Source: Verrucomicrobiota bacterium
GTDB lineage: Bacteria; Verrucomicrobiota; Verrucomicrobiia; Opitutales; UBA953
Length of the DNA stretch: 64,000 nt
Assembly (NCBI GenBank): GCA_014193315.1
Contig: BJHS01000011.1
Location: forward strand, 1 to 64,000
Reading direction: 5' to 3'
Below, piece after piece: positions 52,363-60,840 of the stretch; position 1 is the first letter of the stretch, and every line of letters begins with the position of its first letter. Below the pieces are notes generated by a model. It was not told the DNA's origin. It saw only the letters and a program-made list of their open reading frames with translations, and did no database searches. The position numbers were made by a program, and so were the translations under genes.

Positions 52363-53679
52363 ATGGCCAACCCAAGCGCAAGCGAACTCCTGAACAAAGC
52401 CCTCGCCACGGCGGCGACCGGCGATGTGACCGCGACGAAGGCCGACTTCGACAAGGCGATGAAGGCGGCCGAGTTCGGCGATGGCGGCACGCTCGACCAC
52501 GTGATGCATGCCTATGCGGCCTACTTGCGGGCGCAGCGGGAGTTCCCGAAGGCGATCCAACTGAACCGCATGCGACTCGACCTGCGACGCCTCGCCAAAC
52601 GGGAGGAGCCCGGCCTGATCGTGGACGGCATCCTCGACCTAGCGATCACGCTGCGCGGGGCCGGCGAGAACCTCGAGGCGGAGGCTTTGCTGCATGAGGC
52701 CATCGCCATGGCCGAGGCTTCACCGATGCCATCGGCGCTGGTGGCGAACGCGTTGATCTACCTCAGCATGCATCACTTGGAGCGCAAGGAGTTCGCCAAG
52801 GAGCTGGCGTTGCTCGAGCGCGCATTGAAGGCCCGAGAGGCGGACCCAACCTGCCCTCCCGCCGAACTGGCCCTCACCCGCGACCAAACCGCCAAGGCCT
52901 GCCTGCGCGCCAAGGATTTTCCCCGCGCCCGCGAGCTTTTGAGCCAAGCCCTACCGGTGCTCGACACGACGCCGCAGTTCGACCTCGACCCGAATATCCC
53001 CCAAGGCTGGCTAGCCTTGGCCACGCTTTGCGCCGAACAAGGAAACCTGCCTGCGGCCGCCCGCCACGCCCGCCAGGCCTTTGAGCGAGCCCGGAAGTTA
53101 GCCAGCAAACTACCCCATGCGCCCACGGAACTGCATTTCTTCGTGCTCCAGACCGCCCACCAGGCCGCGACCTACGCGGCGATGGCGCAGCAACCCGCCG
53201 AGGCCGCCCAGCTCACCTGGGAGGCTCATGAGCACGCCAAGGCGAATTTCGCAGGCAACCCGCTGCCCGCCCTGGAGACCTTACAGATTCACTTGAACTA
53301 CGTGATTGGCGCAGGGGAATTCGCCAAGGCCGAGCCGCTGATGCGCCAGGTGGTGGCAGGCAAGATGATGCTGCTCGGCGAGGACCACCTCGATCTCAGC
53401 GTCCCCTTCAATAACCTCGGGTTCATCCTCATGAACCTCGGTAAGGATGCCGAGGCCGAGACCTGCTTCCGCAAGGCCTGGGCCGCGTGCGTGCGCGCCC
53501 CCGCCACCGAACACAACGGCCACGCGCTTAAGAATCTCGGCCTGCTTTATCAGAAACAAGGCAAGACCGCCGAGGCCACCGCTGAGTTCAAGGCCGCCCT
53601 CGCCGTACTGGAACCACAGCTCGGCGCAGAGCATCCCGTGGTGAAGATGGTGAGGGCGGGAGCGGCCAGCTCCCGCTAG
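52363..53679 (+). CDS. TPR-repeat protein
   Basis: 438 residues from ATG 52363; the earlier in-frame ATG lies inside the sulfatase gene and was rejected. No signal peptide, so cytosolic. About eight tetratricopeptide-like helix pairs are visible, most clearly at the C-terminus (LSVPFNNLGFILMNLGKDAEAETCFRKAWAA, GHALKNLGLLYQKQGKTAEATAEFKAALAVLEPQLG), similar to kinesin-light-chain-type TPRs. Function unknown beyond protein binding. A hairpin (GCGGGAGC/GCTCCCGC, 53656-53676) occupies the last codons, and an octamer array starts on the last base of the stop codon. Confidence 0.82.
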   Translation: MANPSASELLNKALATAATGDVTATKADFDKAMKAAEFGDGGTLDHVMHAYAAYLRAQREFPKAIQLNRMRLDLRRLAKREEPGLIVDGILDLAITLRGAGENLEAEALLHEAIAMAEASPMPSALVANALIYLSMHHLERKEFAKELALLERALKAREADPTCPPAELALTRDQTAKACLRAKDFPRARELLSQALPVLDTTPQFDLDPNIPQGWLALATLCAEQGNLPAAARHARQAFERARKLASKLPHAPTELHFFVLQTAHQAATYAAMAQQPAEAAQLTWEAHEHAKANFAGNPLPALETLQIHLNYVIGAGEFAKAEPLMRQVVAGKMMLLGEDHLDLSVPFNNLGFILMNLGKDAEAETCFRKAWAACVRAPATEHNGHALKNLGLLYQKQGKTAEATAEFKAALAVLEPQLGAEHPVVKMVRAGAASSR

Positions 53680-53923
53680 CTGGCCGGCGGGCAAGTGGGC
53701 CGGTGGACAAGGGGTGGTGCGTTTGCCGCCTAGTTAGAGAAACAAACAGGGTCAGGGAAAGGGAGGCAGAGGTTTGAGGGATTAGGGAGTGGGGAGTGGG
53801 CCGAACACCTACTTCCTAAATCCTAGACCTCTTCAGAGCTGCTGCCCCTACCCGCGCGCGGAGCGCGATAAAAGCGGAGACAGGTCTACCCTTGCCCACG
53901 TGCCCAGTGGCCAGCCGGCCAGC
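53679..53923. repeat. Nested octamer-hexamer-heptamer-octamer block between the TPR gene and tag
   Basis: Octamers at 53679-53710 (GCTGGCCG, GCGGGCAA, GTGGGCCG, GTGGACAA) pair with the inverted octamers at 53892-53923 (TTGCCCAC, GTGCCCAG, TGGCCAGC, CGGCCAGC). Between them are hexamers (53747-53770, CAGGGT, CAGGGA, AAGGGA, GGCAGA) and eight heptamers (53776-53831) that rise as TAGGGAG/TGGGGAG and fall as ACTTCCT/AAATCCT. No gene is seen in this convergent spacer. Confidence 0.82.
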
Positions 53924-53956
53924 TCTGTCTCTCCAACCCCTTGCCCACCTGCCAGC

Positions 53957-54517
53957 TCAAACTCGCTTCGCCCTAAAACAACCCTTCACATGCTCGTCGT
54001 ACACGCCGACGGCCTGGAGCATGGCGTGAATGATGGTGGGGCCGACGAATCTCATACCGCGCCGCTTAAGTTCCTTGGAGATGGTGAGCGCCTCCGGGGA
54101 GACGCCGAGCGGGGTGGCCGAGCGACGTACGATGGGGCGATCGTCGACCAAGGACCAGAGCCAGCGCGCGAAGCTGCCGTGCTCCGCGGCGATCGCGAGG
54201 AACGCACGGGCGTTCGGCGCGACGGAAGCGAGTTTGCCGCGATGGCGGATGAGCCCGGCATCCTTCATCCAGAGGTCGACCTTCGCCGGCGTAAAACGGG
54301 CGACCTTGCGCGGGTCGAAGCCCGCGAAGACCTGCCGGTACCGCTCACGCTTGCGAAGCACGGTGAACCAAGAGAGCCCGGCCTGCGCGCCCTCGAGAAT
54401 CAACTGCTCGAACAGCAAGCGGTCGTCATGGACCGGCACGCCCCATTCCTGGTCATGGTAAGCAACATAGAGCGGGTCATCCCCGCACCAGGCACAACGT
54501 GACCGCGGCTTCGCCAC
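53957..54517 (-). CDS. tag: DNA-3-methyladenine glycosylase I
   Basis: 186 residues from GTG 54517, one base after the upstream stop; this gives the normal start AKPRSRCAWCGDDPLYVAYHDQEWGVPVHDD. The family zinc-binding residues (N-terminal Cys and His, late His/Cys in DEHVKGCF) are visible, as are FEQLILEGAQAGLSWFTVLRKRERYRQVFAGFDP and the late MRFVGPTIIHAMLQAVGVYDEH. It removes 3-methyladenine from alkylated DNA. It is the second gene of a two-gene unit with the GGCT-like gene. Confidence 0.93.
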   Translation of the reverse strand: MAKPRSRCAWCGDDPLYVAYHDQEWGVPVHDDRLLFEQLILEGAQAGLSWFTVLRKRERYRQVFAGFDPRKVARFTPAKVDLWMKDAGLIRHRGKLASVAPNARAFLAIAAEHGSFARWLWSLVDDRPIVRRSATPLGVSPEALTISKELKRRGMRFVGPTIIHAMLQAVGVYDEHVKGCFRAKRV

Positions 54518-54518
54518 C

Positions 54519-54971
54519 TCAGGCCTTGGTGGAAAGGCCGCGCAGCCAAGTGATCCAACCTGCGGGTAGACCGCGGGCCAAGGCACCCCGCAGGATTTTA
54601 TCGTGGTAGGTCTTCGACGGCAGGTGCGGTCCGGTGGGATCAACGACGCGGAACGCCTGGCAATCCAAGGGACAATCCTCCACGCCAGCCTCATGGACCG
54701 TGACCTTGATGCGCTTATAAGCCGCCCCTTCCGCCTCGGCGAGGCGATGCCAGTCGTCGGCCGTCAACTCGTAGATCGCCCCCCAGACACCACTGGCTCC
54801 CTCGTCATCAATGATGTCGGCCGAACCGCCACCCCAGGTCGAACTTGGGTGCGTGAACGCCATCCGGTGCTTCGGCAGGAAAGCCTTGCCGCGGTACTGC
54901 GACCCTGGACAACGACGCTCCATCTGAGTAGCATCGAGGTTGGAAGCGTAAGCGAAGTAGTACCGACTCAT
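54519..54971 (-). CDS. Gamma-glutamylcyclotransferase-like (GGCT/AIG2) protein
   Basis: 150 residues. The family start YYFAYASNLDATQMERRCPGS has the YGSN-like YASN loop that binds the gamma-glutamyl group. GVWGAIYELTADDWHRLAEAEG follows, with the expected catalytic acidic residue in the LAEAEG region, then YKRIKVTV. Members make 5-oxoproline from gamma-glutamyl peptides or amines; the exact substrate is unknown. It lies 1 base upstream of tag. Confidence 0.85.
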   Translation of the reverse strand: MSRYYFAYASNLDATQMERRCPGSQYRGKAFLPKHRMAFTHPSSTWGGGSADIIDDEGASGVWGAIYELTADDWHRLAEAEGAAYKRIKVTVHEAGVEDCPLDCQAFRVVDPTGPHLPSKTYHDKILRGALARGLPAGWITWLRGLSTKA

Positions 54972-55294
54972 GGAAAAGTCCAGTTTGGTCGGACGTCAGG
55001 GGAAAAGCAAGGGGCCGAAGCGAGCTTCGCTCGCGAGGGATTGGGGAATAGGTGGCAGGGAGGAGCTGATGGTACGGGCAACGGCCCGACCCGTCGCTTA
55101 AGTTGCTATATTTCCTCACGCTCAAGGCCTCAGAGCCTCTGGGCCTCTAACTACTTCCTAATCCCTACTCCCTAGTCCCCTACTTAGAAGGAACCTTCGC
55201 CGCCAAAAGCACTCCTATACGTTCGACAATGGTGCAGGCATGGCTCAAATCGACCTAACCTACCCCGCACCCACCCCTTTTACCCAAGCACCCT
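54972..55294. repeat. Divergent spacer with heptamer and octamer arrays
   Basis: Left heptamers at 55036-55063 (AGGGATT, GGGGAAT, AGGTGGC, AGGGAGG) face right-hand heptamers at 55153-55187 (ACTTCCT, AATCCCT, ACTCCCT, AGTCCCC, TACTTAG). Directly before the right arm are four octamers, 55121-55152 (CTCAAGGC, CTCAGAGC, CTCTGGGC, CTCTAACT). The remaining 100 bp lead to the 55295 start through a C-rich leader and probably contain its promoter; no gene is seen. Confidence 0.7.
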
Positions 55295-57805
55295 ATGATG
55301 ACCCCACGCAACCTGTTCACCCTCAGTGCTCTGGCGCTGTCGGTCTTCACTGGCTTCGCCGCCGATGCCCCCAAGAAGGCAGAGGCGCCGAAGAAGGCGG
55401 CCAAGCCGACCGGAAAATACATGGAGATGGACTACGGTCGCTTCTTAAGCGCCTCCATCGACAACGCCCAGGGAAAGAATCCTTTCGAGAACAAGGGTTG
55501 CGCCGCCAATAAGGCGATTCTGGTTAACCTCGGCAACGAGGAAGCCGGCTACGCCTTCGACACCGAGACCCTGCGCGGCGCTGGCCTCTGGTCCGGCGGC
55601 TGGTTCAAGCGCAAGGGCGTCGCCTTCGATGGTGGGCACGGCCCTAACCCGGCCCCCGCCGAGGGCGCCGACCTCTTCGTCGAGACCAACCCCGGCCCCG
55701 GCTGGAGCCAGAACGGTAGCTTTACCGACCCCCGCAAACTCCCCGTCGGCCCCGCCGGCGTCATGTCGCCGATCCCGCTGGGCCCGCTGCCCCGCGAGCA
55801 CTCCAAGTACCTCGGCCTCTACCTCTCGGGTGACCGCGTCACCTTCGCCTACACTGTCGGCGGCGCCAGCCTCCTTGAAAGCGCCGAACTCGAGACCATC
55901 GATGGCGTCAAGGTCATCAGCCGCACGTTCACCGTCATTTCCGGCGAACTGACCGAATCCCTCCGCCTCGCGAACCTGCCCTACGGCGGCTCGATGAAGG
56001 CCGACAATCTCACCGCCGCCCTCACGCTCGGCAAGGGCAAGCCGGGGGGCGAACTGCCCACCGCGGTCGCCGTCCACGGCGTCGCGGGCGCGCTTTCGAC
56101 CGAGGGCAACATCCTCGTGCTCAAACCCGGCAAGGTCGCCGCCGGCGCCAGTTTCAAGGTCTCCTTCGCCCACGGCGGCAAGGACGCGGAAGCCAAGCAG
56201 GCCCTCGCCAAGGCCGCCGCGGGCGCCACCAAGCCCACCGACCTGCGCGCCTTCACCAAGGGCGGCCCGTCGCACTGGAAGCAGGAAGTCGTCACCGAGG
56301 GTGTCCTCGGCGAAGTCGACCAGGCCAAGCAGGTCGAGACCGTCAAGGAGCAGATCGCCAAGGCCACGGACGCGAACAAGAAGGCCGCGCTACAGGACAA
56401 GCTCGCCGAAATCCTCAACGCCCCTTACCTCGTCGACAACGTCACCGTCCCCGAGACCAACCCCTACAAGTCCTGGATCCGCGTCGGTGCCCTCGCCTTC
56501 TTCAAGGACGGACGCATCGCCTTCTCCACCTGGAGCGGCGACGTGTGGGTCGGCCAGATCGCCGACGCCAAACTGTCCAAGATCAGCTGGCGCCGCTTCG
56601 CCACGGGCATCTTCCACGGCCTCGGCCTGACGGTCGTCAACGAGGAGCTCTACGTCCTCGGCCGCGACCAAATCACCCGCCTGAAGGACCTCGACGGCGA
56701 CGGCGAGGCGGACTTCTACGAGAACTTCAACAACGACGTCCAGGTCACCTCGAACTTCCACGAGTTCACGTTCGACCTACAGACGGACACCCAGGGTAAT
56801 TTCTACTTTCTCAAGGGCGGCCCCGTGAACCCGGGCGGCCGCGGCTGGGGTCCCCTGAGCGACCACCACGGTTGCATCTTCAAGGTGTCGCCCGATGGCA
56901 AGAAGTTCGAAGTCTACGCCACGGGTATCCGCGCCCCGAACGGCATGGGCGTCGGCCCCAACGGTGAGGTCTCCAACGGCGACAACCAGGGCACCTGGGT
57001 TCCTGCCGATTACATCCACCTCTCCAAGCCGGGTGAATTCATCGAGGTCCCTGACCTCGCCCACCAGACGCCTGCCCCCACGAAGTACTCGCCGCACCTC
57101 TGCTGGATACCGTACGACGTGGACAACTCCAACGGCGGCCAGACCTGGGTGACCAGCAAGCAGTGGGGGCCGTTCGAGGGCCGCATGCTCTACCTCTCCT
57201 ACGGCAAGTCCTCGCTCTTCGGCGTCCTCCAGGAACGCGTGGGCGACGTGGCCCAGGGCGGCGTGGTCAAGTTCCCGCTGAAGTTCACCACCGGCCAGAT
57301 GCGCGGCCGCTTCAGTCCGGTCGACGGCCAGCTCTACACCTCCGGCCTCAAGGGCTGGCAGACCAACGGCGTCAAGGACGGGGCCCTCCACCGCGTCCGT
57401 TACACCGGCAAGTCCGTGACCATGCAGGAGACGCTCCACGTCACCACGCAAGGCATCACCATCGGCTTCACCGGCGCCCTCGACAAGAAGTCCGCCGGCG
57501 ACCTCCAGAACTACTCCATCGAGCAGTACAACTACCTGTACTCCGGCGCCTACGGCTCCGCCGACTACAAGGTCAGCAAGCCCGGCGAGAAAGGCACCGA
57601 CCCCGTCGCGATCAAGTCCATCAAGGTCTCCGACGACGGCAAGACCGTCTTCCTCGAGGTCCCCGGACTGAAGCCCGTCGAGCAGATGCGCATCAAGATG
57701 AACGTGAAGGCGGTCGACGGCACCCGCGTGCCCGACGAAGTCTGCAACACGATCAACGTGGTGCCGGAAAAGCAGGGCTCGGACTACCGTAGCTTCGCCA
57801 AGTAA
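55295..57805 (+). CDS. DUF6797-type PVC propeller protein
   Basis: 836 residues with signal peptide RNLFTLSALALSVFTGFAAD and a Lys/Ala-rich linker. The DUF6797-like N-terminal domain starts MEMDYGRFLSASIDN and has YAFDTETLRGAGLWSGGWFKRKGVAFDG. A six-bladed-propeller-like part covers about 385-700, with VGALAFFKDGRIAFSTWSGDVWVG, LKDLDGDGEADFYENFNNDVQVTSNFHEF and TGIRAPNGMGVGPNGEVSNGDNQGTWVPA. The end (about 710-820) is an Ig-like domain like that of the 47663 gene. Probably a periplasmic sugar dehydrogenase or binding subunit that feeds the cytochrome encoded next. Codon use is strongly G/C-ending. Confidence 0.8.
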   Translation: MMTPRNLFTLSALALSVFTGFAADAPKKAEAPKKAAKPTGKYMEMDYGRFLSASIDNAQGKNPFENKGCAANKAILVNLGNEEAGYAFDTETLRGAGLWSGGWFKRKGVAFDGGHGPNPAPAEGADLFVETNPGPGWSQNGSFTDPRKLPVGPAGVMSPIPLGPLPREHSKYLGLYLSGDRVTFAYTVGGASLLESAELETIDGVKVISRTFTVISGELTESLRLANLPYGGSMKADNLTAALTLGKGKPGGELPTAVAVHGVAGALSTEGNILVLKPGKVAAGASFKVSFAHGGKDAEAKQALAKAAAGATKPTDLRAFTKGGPSHWKQEVVTEGVLGEVDQAKQVETVKEQIAKATDANKKAALQDKLAEILNAPYLVDNVTVPETNPYKSWIRVGALAFFKDGRIAFSTWSGDVWVGQIADAKLSKISWRRFATGIFHGLGLTVVNEELYVLGRDQITRLKDLDGDGEADFYENFNNDVQVTSNFHEFTFDLQTDTQGNFYFLKGGPVNPGGRGWGPLSDHHGCIFKVSPDGKKFEVYATGIRAPNGMGVGPNGEVSNGDNQGTWVPADYIHLSKPGEFIEVPDLAHQTPAPTKYSPHLCWIPYDVDNSNGGQTWVTSKQWGPFEGRMLYLSYGKSSLFGVLQERVGDVAQGGVVKFPLKFTTGQMRGRFSPVDGQLYTSGLKGWQTNGVKDGALHRVRYTGKSVTMQETLHVTTQGITIGFTGALDKKSAGDLQNYSIEQYNYLYSGAYGSADYKVSKPGEKGTDPVAIKSIKVSDDGKTVFLEVPGLKPVEQMRIKMNVKAVDGTRVPDEVCNTINVVPEKQGSDYRSFAK

Positions 57806-57891
57806 GCCACCCCGCCCAGACGCCCCGAAGGCCCAGCCACCCGCCCGCCGCATTGCGATGCTTGCCATAGGCGGGCAAAGTGACGCAATGG

Positions 57892-59919
57892 ATGGCGAAG
57901 CCCGCGACCATGCCCCGCCTCCTGCTCCTCGCTCTACTGCTCGTCACCGGCCTCCACGCGGCCGAGCCGCAGGCCGGCCTCGCCGTGACCTTCACCGCGA
58001 GCGGCAAGTCCGATGCCCGCGCCGACCGGCTGCTGGCCCTACACGTGCCGGCCGGTCAGGCACCCACCCCCTTCATCGCCCCCGGCCCGTTCGTCGCGAA
58101 GTGGGAAGGCCAGATCCAATCGCCAGTCCGCGGGACCTTCACCTTCGCTGCGGAAAGTTCCGGCGGCTTCAAACTTAGCCTCAATGGTCAGCCGCTCATC
58201 GACGGCCCCGCCCCACGGACCGTGACGCTCAATCAAGGCAACAACACGCTCGTCGCGGAATTGCCCAGCGCCAAGCAGGGCGACACGTTCGTCCGCCTCA
58301 CTTGGTCCTCCAAAGACTTCCTGCCGGAGCCGGTGCCAGCGACCGTGCTCTCTCATGTGGCCGGCACCGCGGAGGTCGCGGCCCAGCGACTCCGCGAGGG
58401 TCGCCTGCTCTTCGCCCAACTGAACTGTGCTTCCTGCCACGCCGATGCGCGGATCCCGGCCAAGGGCCAAGGCCTGCCGGAACTCGGCCACAACGCGCCG
58501 CTGCTCGCCGACCTCGGTAGCCGCTATAACCCGGCCTTCCTCGCGGAGTGGATCCATGACCCGCACTCCGTGCGCCCGCATACCTGGATGCCCAAGGCCC
58601 TGACTGGGCCCGACGCCGCCCAGCAGGCTGCCGATCTTGCGGCGATGCTCACCCAGGGCGCCGCGCCCACCACCGGCAAACTCGACCCCGCGCTCGTCGC
58701 CCCCGGCGGCGCGCTGTTCGCCAACCTCGGTTGCATCGGTTGCCACCAACGCCCCGACGCCGAGGTGGACGGTAAGCCCGAGACACTGGGCCGCATCCCC
58801 CTCGCCCACCTATCCGACAAGTACCAGTTGCGCGTCGATGCGCTGGCCGACTACCTGAAAGATCCCGCGAAGAACTACCCGGCGACCCGCATGCCGAACT
58901 TTCGCCTAGCCGACGAAGAGGCGCGCCAGCTCGCGACCTACCTGCTGGCCAACGGGCGCATGATCAAGCGGGAGGCCTGGAAAAGGGGCGACGCCACCCG
59001 GGGGGCCGCGCTGATCGTCTCCGCCGGTTGCCTCAATTGTCACGCGGGCATGCCCGCGACCACCCAGCCGCCACTGACCAAGGTGGTGGACGCCGGGGCG
59101 AAGGGCTGCCTCGCCCCCGATGCCGCCGCCCGGGCGCAAGCGCCCGACTTCAGCCTCGCCCCCGCGCAACGCGCCGCGCTCCTCGCCTTCCTGGCCACCG
59201 ACCTCGCGTCCCTCAAGCAGGACACCCCGGCGGAGTTCGCCGAACGCCAGATACGCGACCTCAACTGCGTCGCCTGCCACGCCCGCGATGCCCAAGGCAG
59301 CACCTGGTCGAAGGTCGACGGCGAGTGCAAGCAACTGCGCGACGCCCTCCCCTCCAAGGAACACGTTGAAGGCGAACCCGTGCCGGACGCACCGGTTCCC
59401 GCGATGACGTGGTTCGGCGAAAAACTCCAGACGCCATGGATGACGAAGTTCATCGGCGGGCAGGTCGGCACCAAGCCGCGCACTTGGCTCATCGGCCGCA
59501 TGCCCGGGTTCGCGACCCACCTGACCGAAGGCCTCGCCCTCGGCCTCGCCCACCAGCACGGCCTACCCGCCCAAGAACCCGCGGAAAGCGCCCCCAAGGC
59601 CGAGCTGACCGCGCTCGGCGAGAAGTTAATCGGCGTGGACGGCGGCTTCAACTGCGTCACCTGCCACGCGGTCGGCGACACCCCGGCCACCGCGGTCTTC
59701 GAGGCCCCGGCGATCAACTTCAAGCAGACTGCCGAACGCCTCCGTCGCGGCTACTTCCTCCGCTGGGCGCTCGCCCCGGTGCGCATCGACCCGGAAACCA
59801 AGATGCCCAAGTACGCCGACGCCGAAGGGATGACGCAATTGACCGACACCCTCGACGGCAAAGGCATCGAGCAATTCGAAGCCATCCGACAATACCTGCG
59901 CACCCTCGAGGGCAAGTGA
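57892..59919 (+). CDS. PVC-type pentaheme cytochrome c with N-terminal PA14-like domain
   Basis: 675 residues from ATG 57892 (ATG 57910 is also possible). The signal peptide PRLLLLALLLVTGLHAAE is followed by a short PA14-like domain (about 30-150, KWEGQIQSPVRGTFTFAAESSGGFKLSLNGQPLIDG). Five CxxCH motifs follow: CASCH 179, CIGCH 281, CLNCH 380, CVACH 459, CVTCH 588. Between them are Met-rich MPN and MPK segments that may be sixth haem ligands (WMPKAL, RMPNFR, KMPKYAD). Same parts as the 44958 cytochrome in a different order. Probably the electron acceptor for the 55295 propeller. Confidence 0.87.
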   Translation: MAKPATMPRLLLLALLLVTGLHAAEPQAGLAVTFTASGKSDARADRLLALHVPAGQAPTPFIAPGPFVAKWEGQIQSPVRGTFTFAAESSGGFKLSLNGQPLIDGPAPRTVTLNQGNNTLVAELPSAKQGDTFVRLTWSSKDFLPEPVPATVLSHVAGTAEVAAQRLREGRLLFAQLNCASCHADARIPAKGQGLPELGHNAPLLADLGSRYNPAFLAEWIHDPHSVRPHTWMPKALTGPDAAQQAADLAAMLTQGAAPTTGKLDPALVAPGGALFANLGCIGCHQRPDAEVDGKPETLGRIPLAHLSDKYQLRVDALADYLKDPAKNYPATRMPNFRLADEEARQLATYLLANGRMIKREAWKRGDATRGAALIVSAGCLNCHAGMPATTQPPLTKVVDAGAKGCLAPDAAARAQAPDFSLAPAQRAALLAFLATDLASLKQDTPAEFAERQIRDLNCVACHARDAQGSTWSKVDGECKQLRDALPSKEHVEGEPVPDAPVPAMTWFGEKLQTPWMTKFIGGQVGTKPRTWLIGRMPGFATHLTEGLALGLAHQHGLPAQEPAESAPKAELTALGEKLIGVDGGFNCVTCHAVGDTPATAVFEAPAINFKQTAERLRRGYFLRWALAPVRIDPETKMPKYADAEGMTQLTDTLDGKGIEQFEAIRQYLRTLEGK

Positions 59920-59931
59920 CCTGCGGCGCGG

Positions 59932-60534
59932 CTAGGAAGGGTTCGCTTCGGCACGGGTCGCGACGTCAGCGAACTGCGCCCGCTGCAATTGGCTCCAAGT
60001 GACACCGTTCTGATAGAAAGAGGCGGCCGCCCGGAGCTCGGCGCAAGGACGGGGCGGGCGACGCGCCGGACCGGATAGCCGTTGCGAATTCAGCACGCCG
60101 ATCGGCAAATTGGAATACCGCCGGGCCAAACGGATGGGCAAGGCGAACTCCGGATTGCCCGTCACGACGATGGCCGCATCGAAGCATCCGAGCATCACAT
60201 CCGACAACAGGTGAGACGTGAGGTTAACCTCGGTACCGCGCTCCTCGAGCCGCACCCCCAGCCCGGCCGGCAAAGCGCGCCGACGGAAGCGCCCCTCGAT
60301 CAGGTAGAAATTGGCGATCGTCCTTAATAATTCCCAATGGACACGCTGAGCCTCGACCTCGGCCGGGGCGAAGTCGGCCCTCGGCAATGAGGTGCCGAAA
60401 TACTTGACGCAGTGGATGGGATTATCGGGGAAAGCCTGCTCGACCAAGGCGGCCGGGTTAAGTCGACCAAGGTTGGTCCCCTTGATCGTCGTCTGGAATA
60501 GGTGGTTGCCGTCGATATAAAGCCAGGTGCGCAT
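59932..60534 (-). CDS. NYN/PIN-like domain protein, putative ribonuclease
   Basis: 200 residues from ATG 60534, where MRTWLYIDGNHLFQTTIKG begins. The YIDGNHLF start, LSDVMLGCFDAAIVVTGNPEFALPIRLARR and its conserved acids (Asp in YIDGN, DV, D before AAIVV, TGN) fit the NYN subgroup of PIN-like nucleases. No signal peptide or fused domain. The role is unknown; NYN proteins range from RNA decay to defence. It is convergent with the cytochrome gene (12-bp gap) and preceded by an unusually AT-rich spacer. Confidence 0.75.
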   Translation of the reverse strand: MRTWLYIDGNHLFQTTIKGTNLGRLNPAALVEQAFPDNPIHCVKYFGTSLPRADFAPAEVEAQRVHWELLRTIANFYLIEGRFRRRALPAGLGVRLEERGTEVNLTSHLLSDVMLGCFDAAIVVTGNPEFALPIRLARRYSNLPIGVLNSQRLSGPARRPPRPCAELRAAASFYQNGVTWSQLQRAQFADVATRAEANPS

Positions 60535-60840
60535 GTCGTAAAAATGCAGGGGCGACCCATTGGCTGGGCCGCCCCGCGTCCAGCGCCCGGAGGGGCCTGG
60601 AGAGATGTACCCAGAAATATGTGCCTTAAATCCCTGCCAACAAACACTTTGAGATAAGGTAAAAAACCCAATTCCAGCCTCCGTTGCGGCTTTCACCTCG
60701 CCAATAACTATTGTATTAAAACGACAAACCGAAGTAAAGCCCGCCGGGCATCGCCGAGCGCCCTACCCTTAAATCGCGAGGGAAACTTTCTCGACTGCCT
60801 CACCGACCCCGTTTCTGCTATACCCCACCCCAAGCCCCCC
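60535..60840. other. Divergent spacer with AT-rich core
   Basis: Positions about 60615-60740 are clearly more AT-rich than the rest of the window (AAATATGTGCC, GATAAGGTAAAAAACCC, CTATTGTATTAAAACG). No ORF, tRNA or short-period repeat array is visible. It probably holds the promoters of the NYN gene and of the Gfo/Idh operon; GCTATA at about 60817 could be a -10 box for the latter. Confidence 0.45.
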
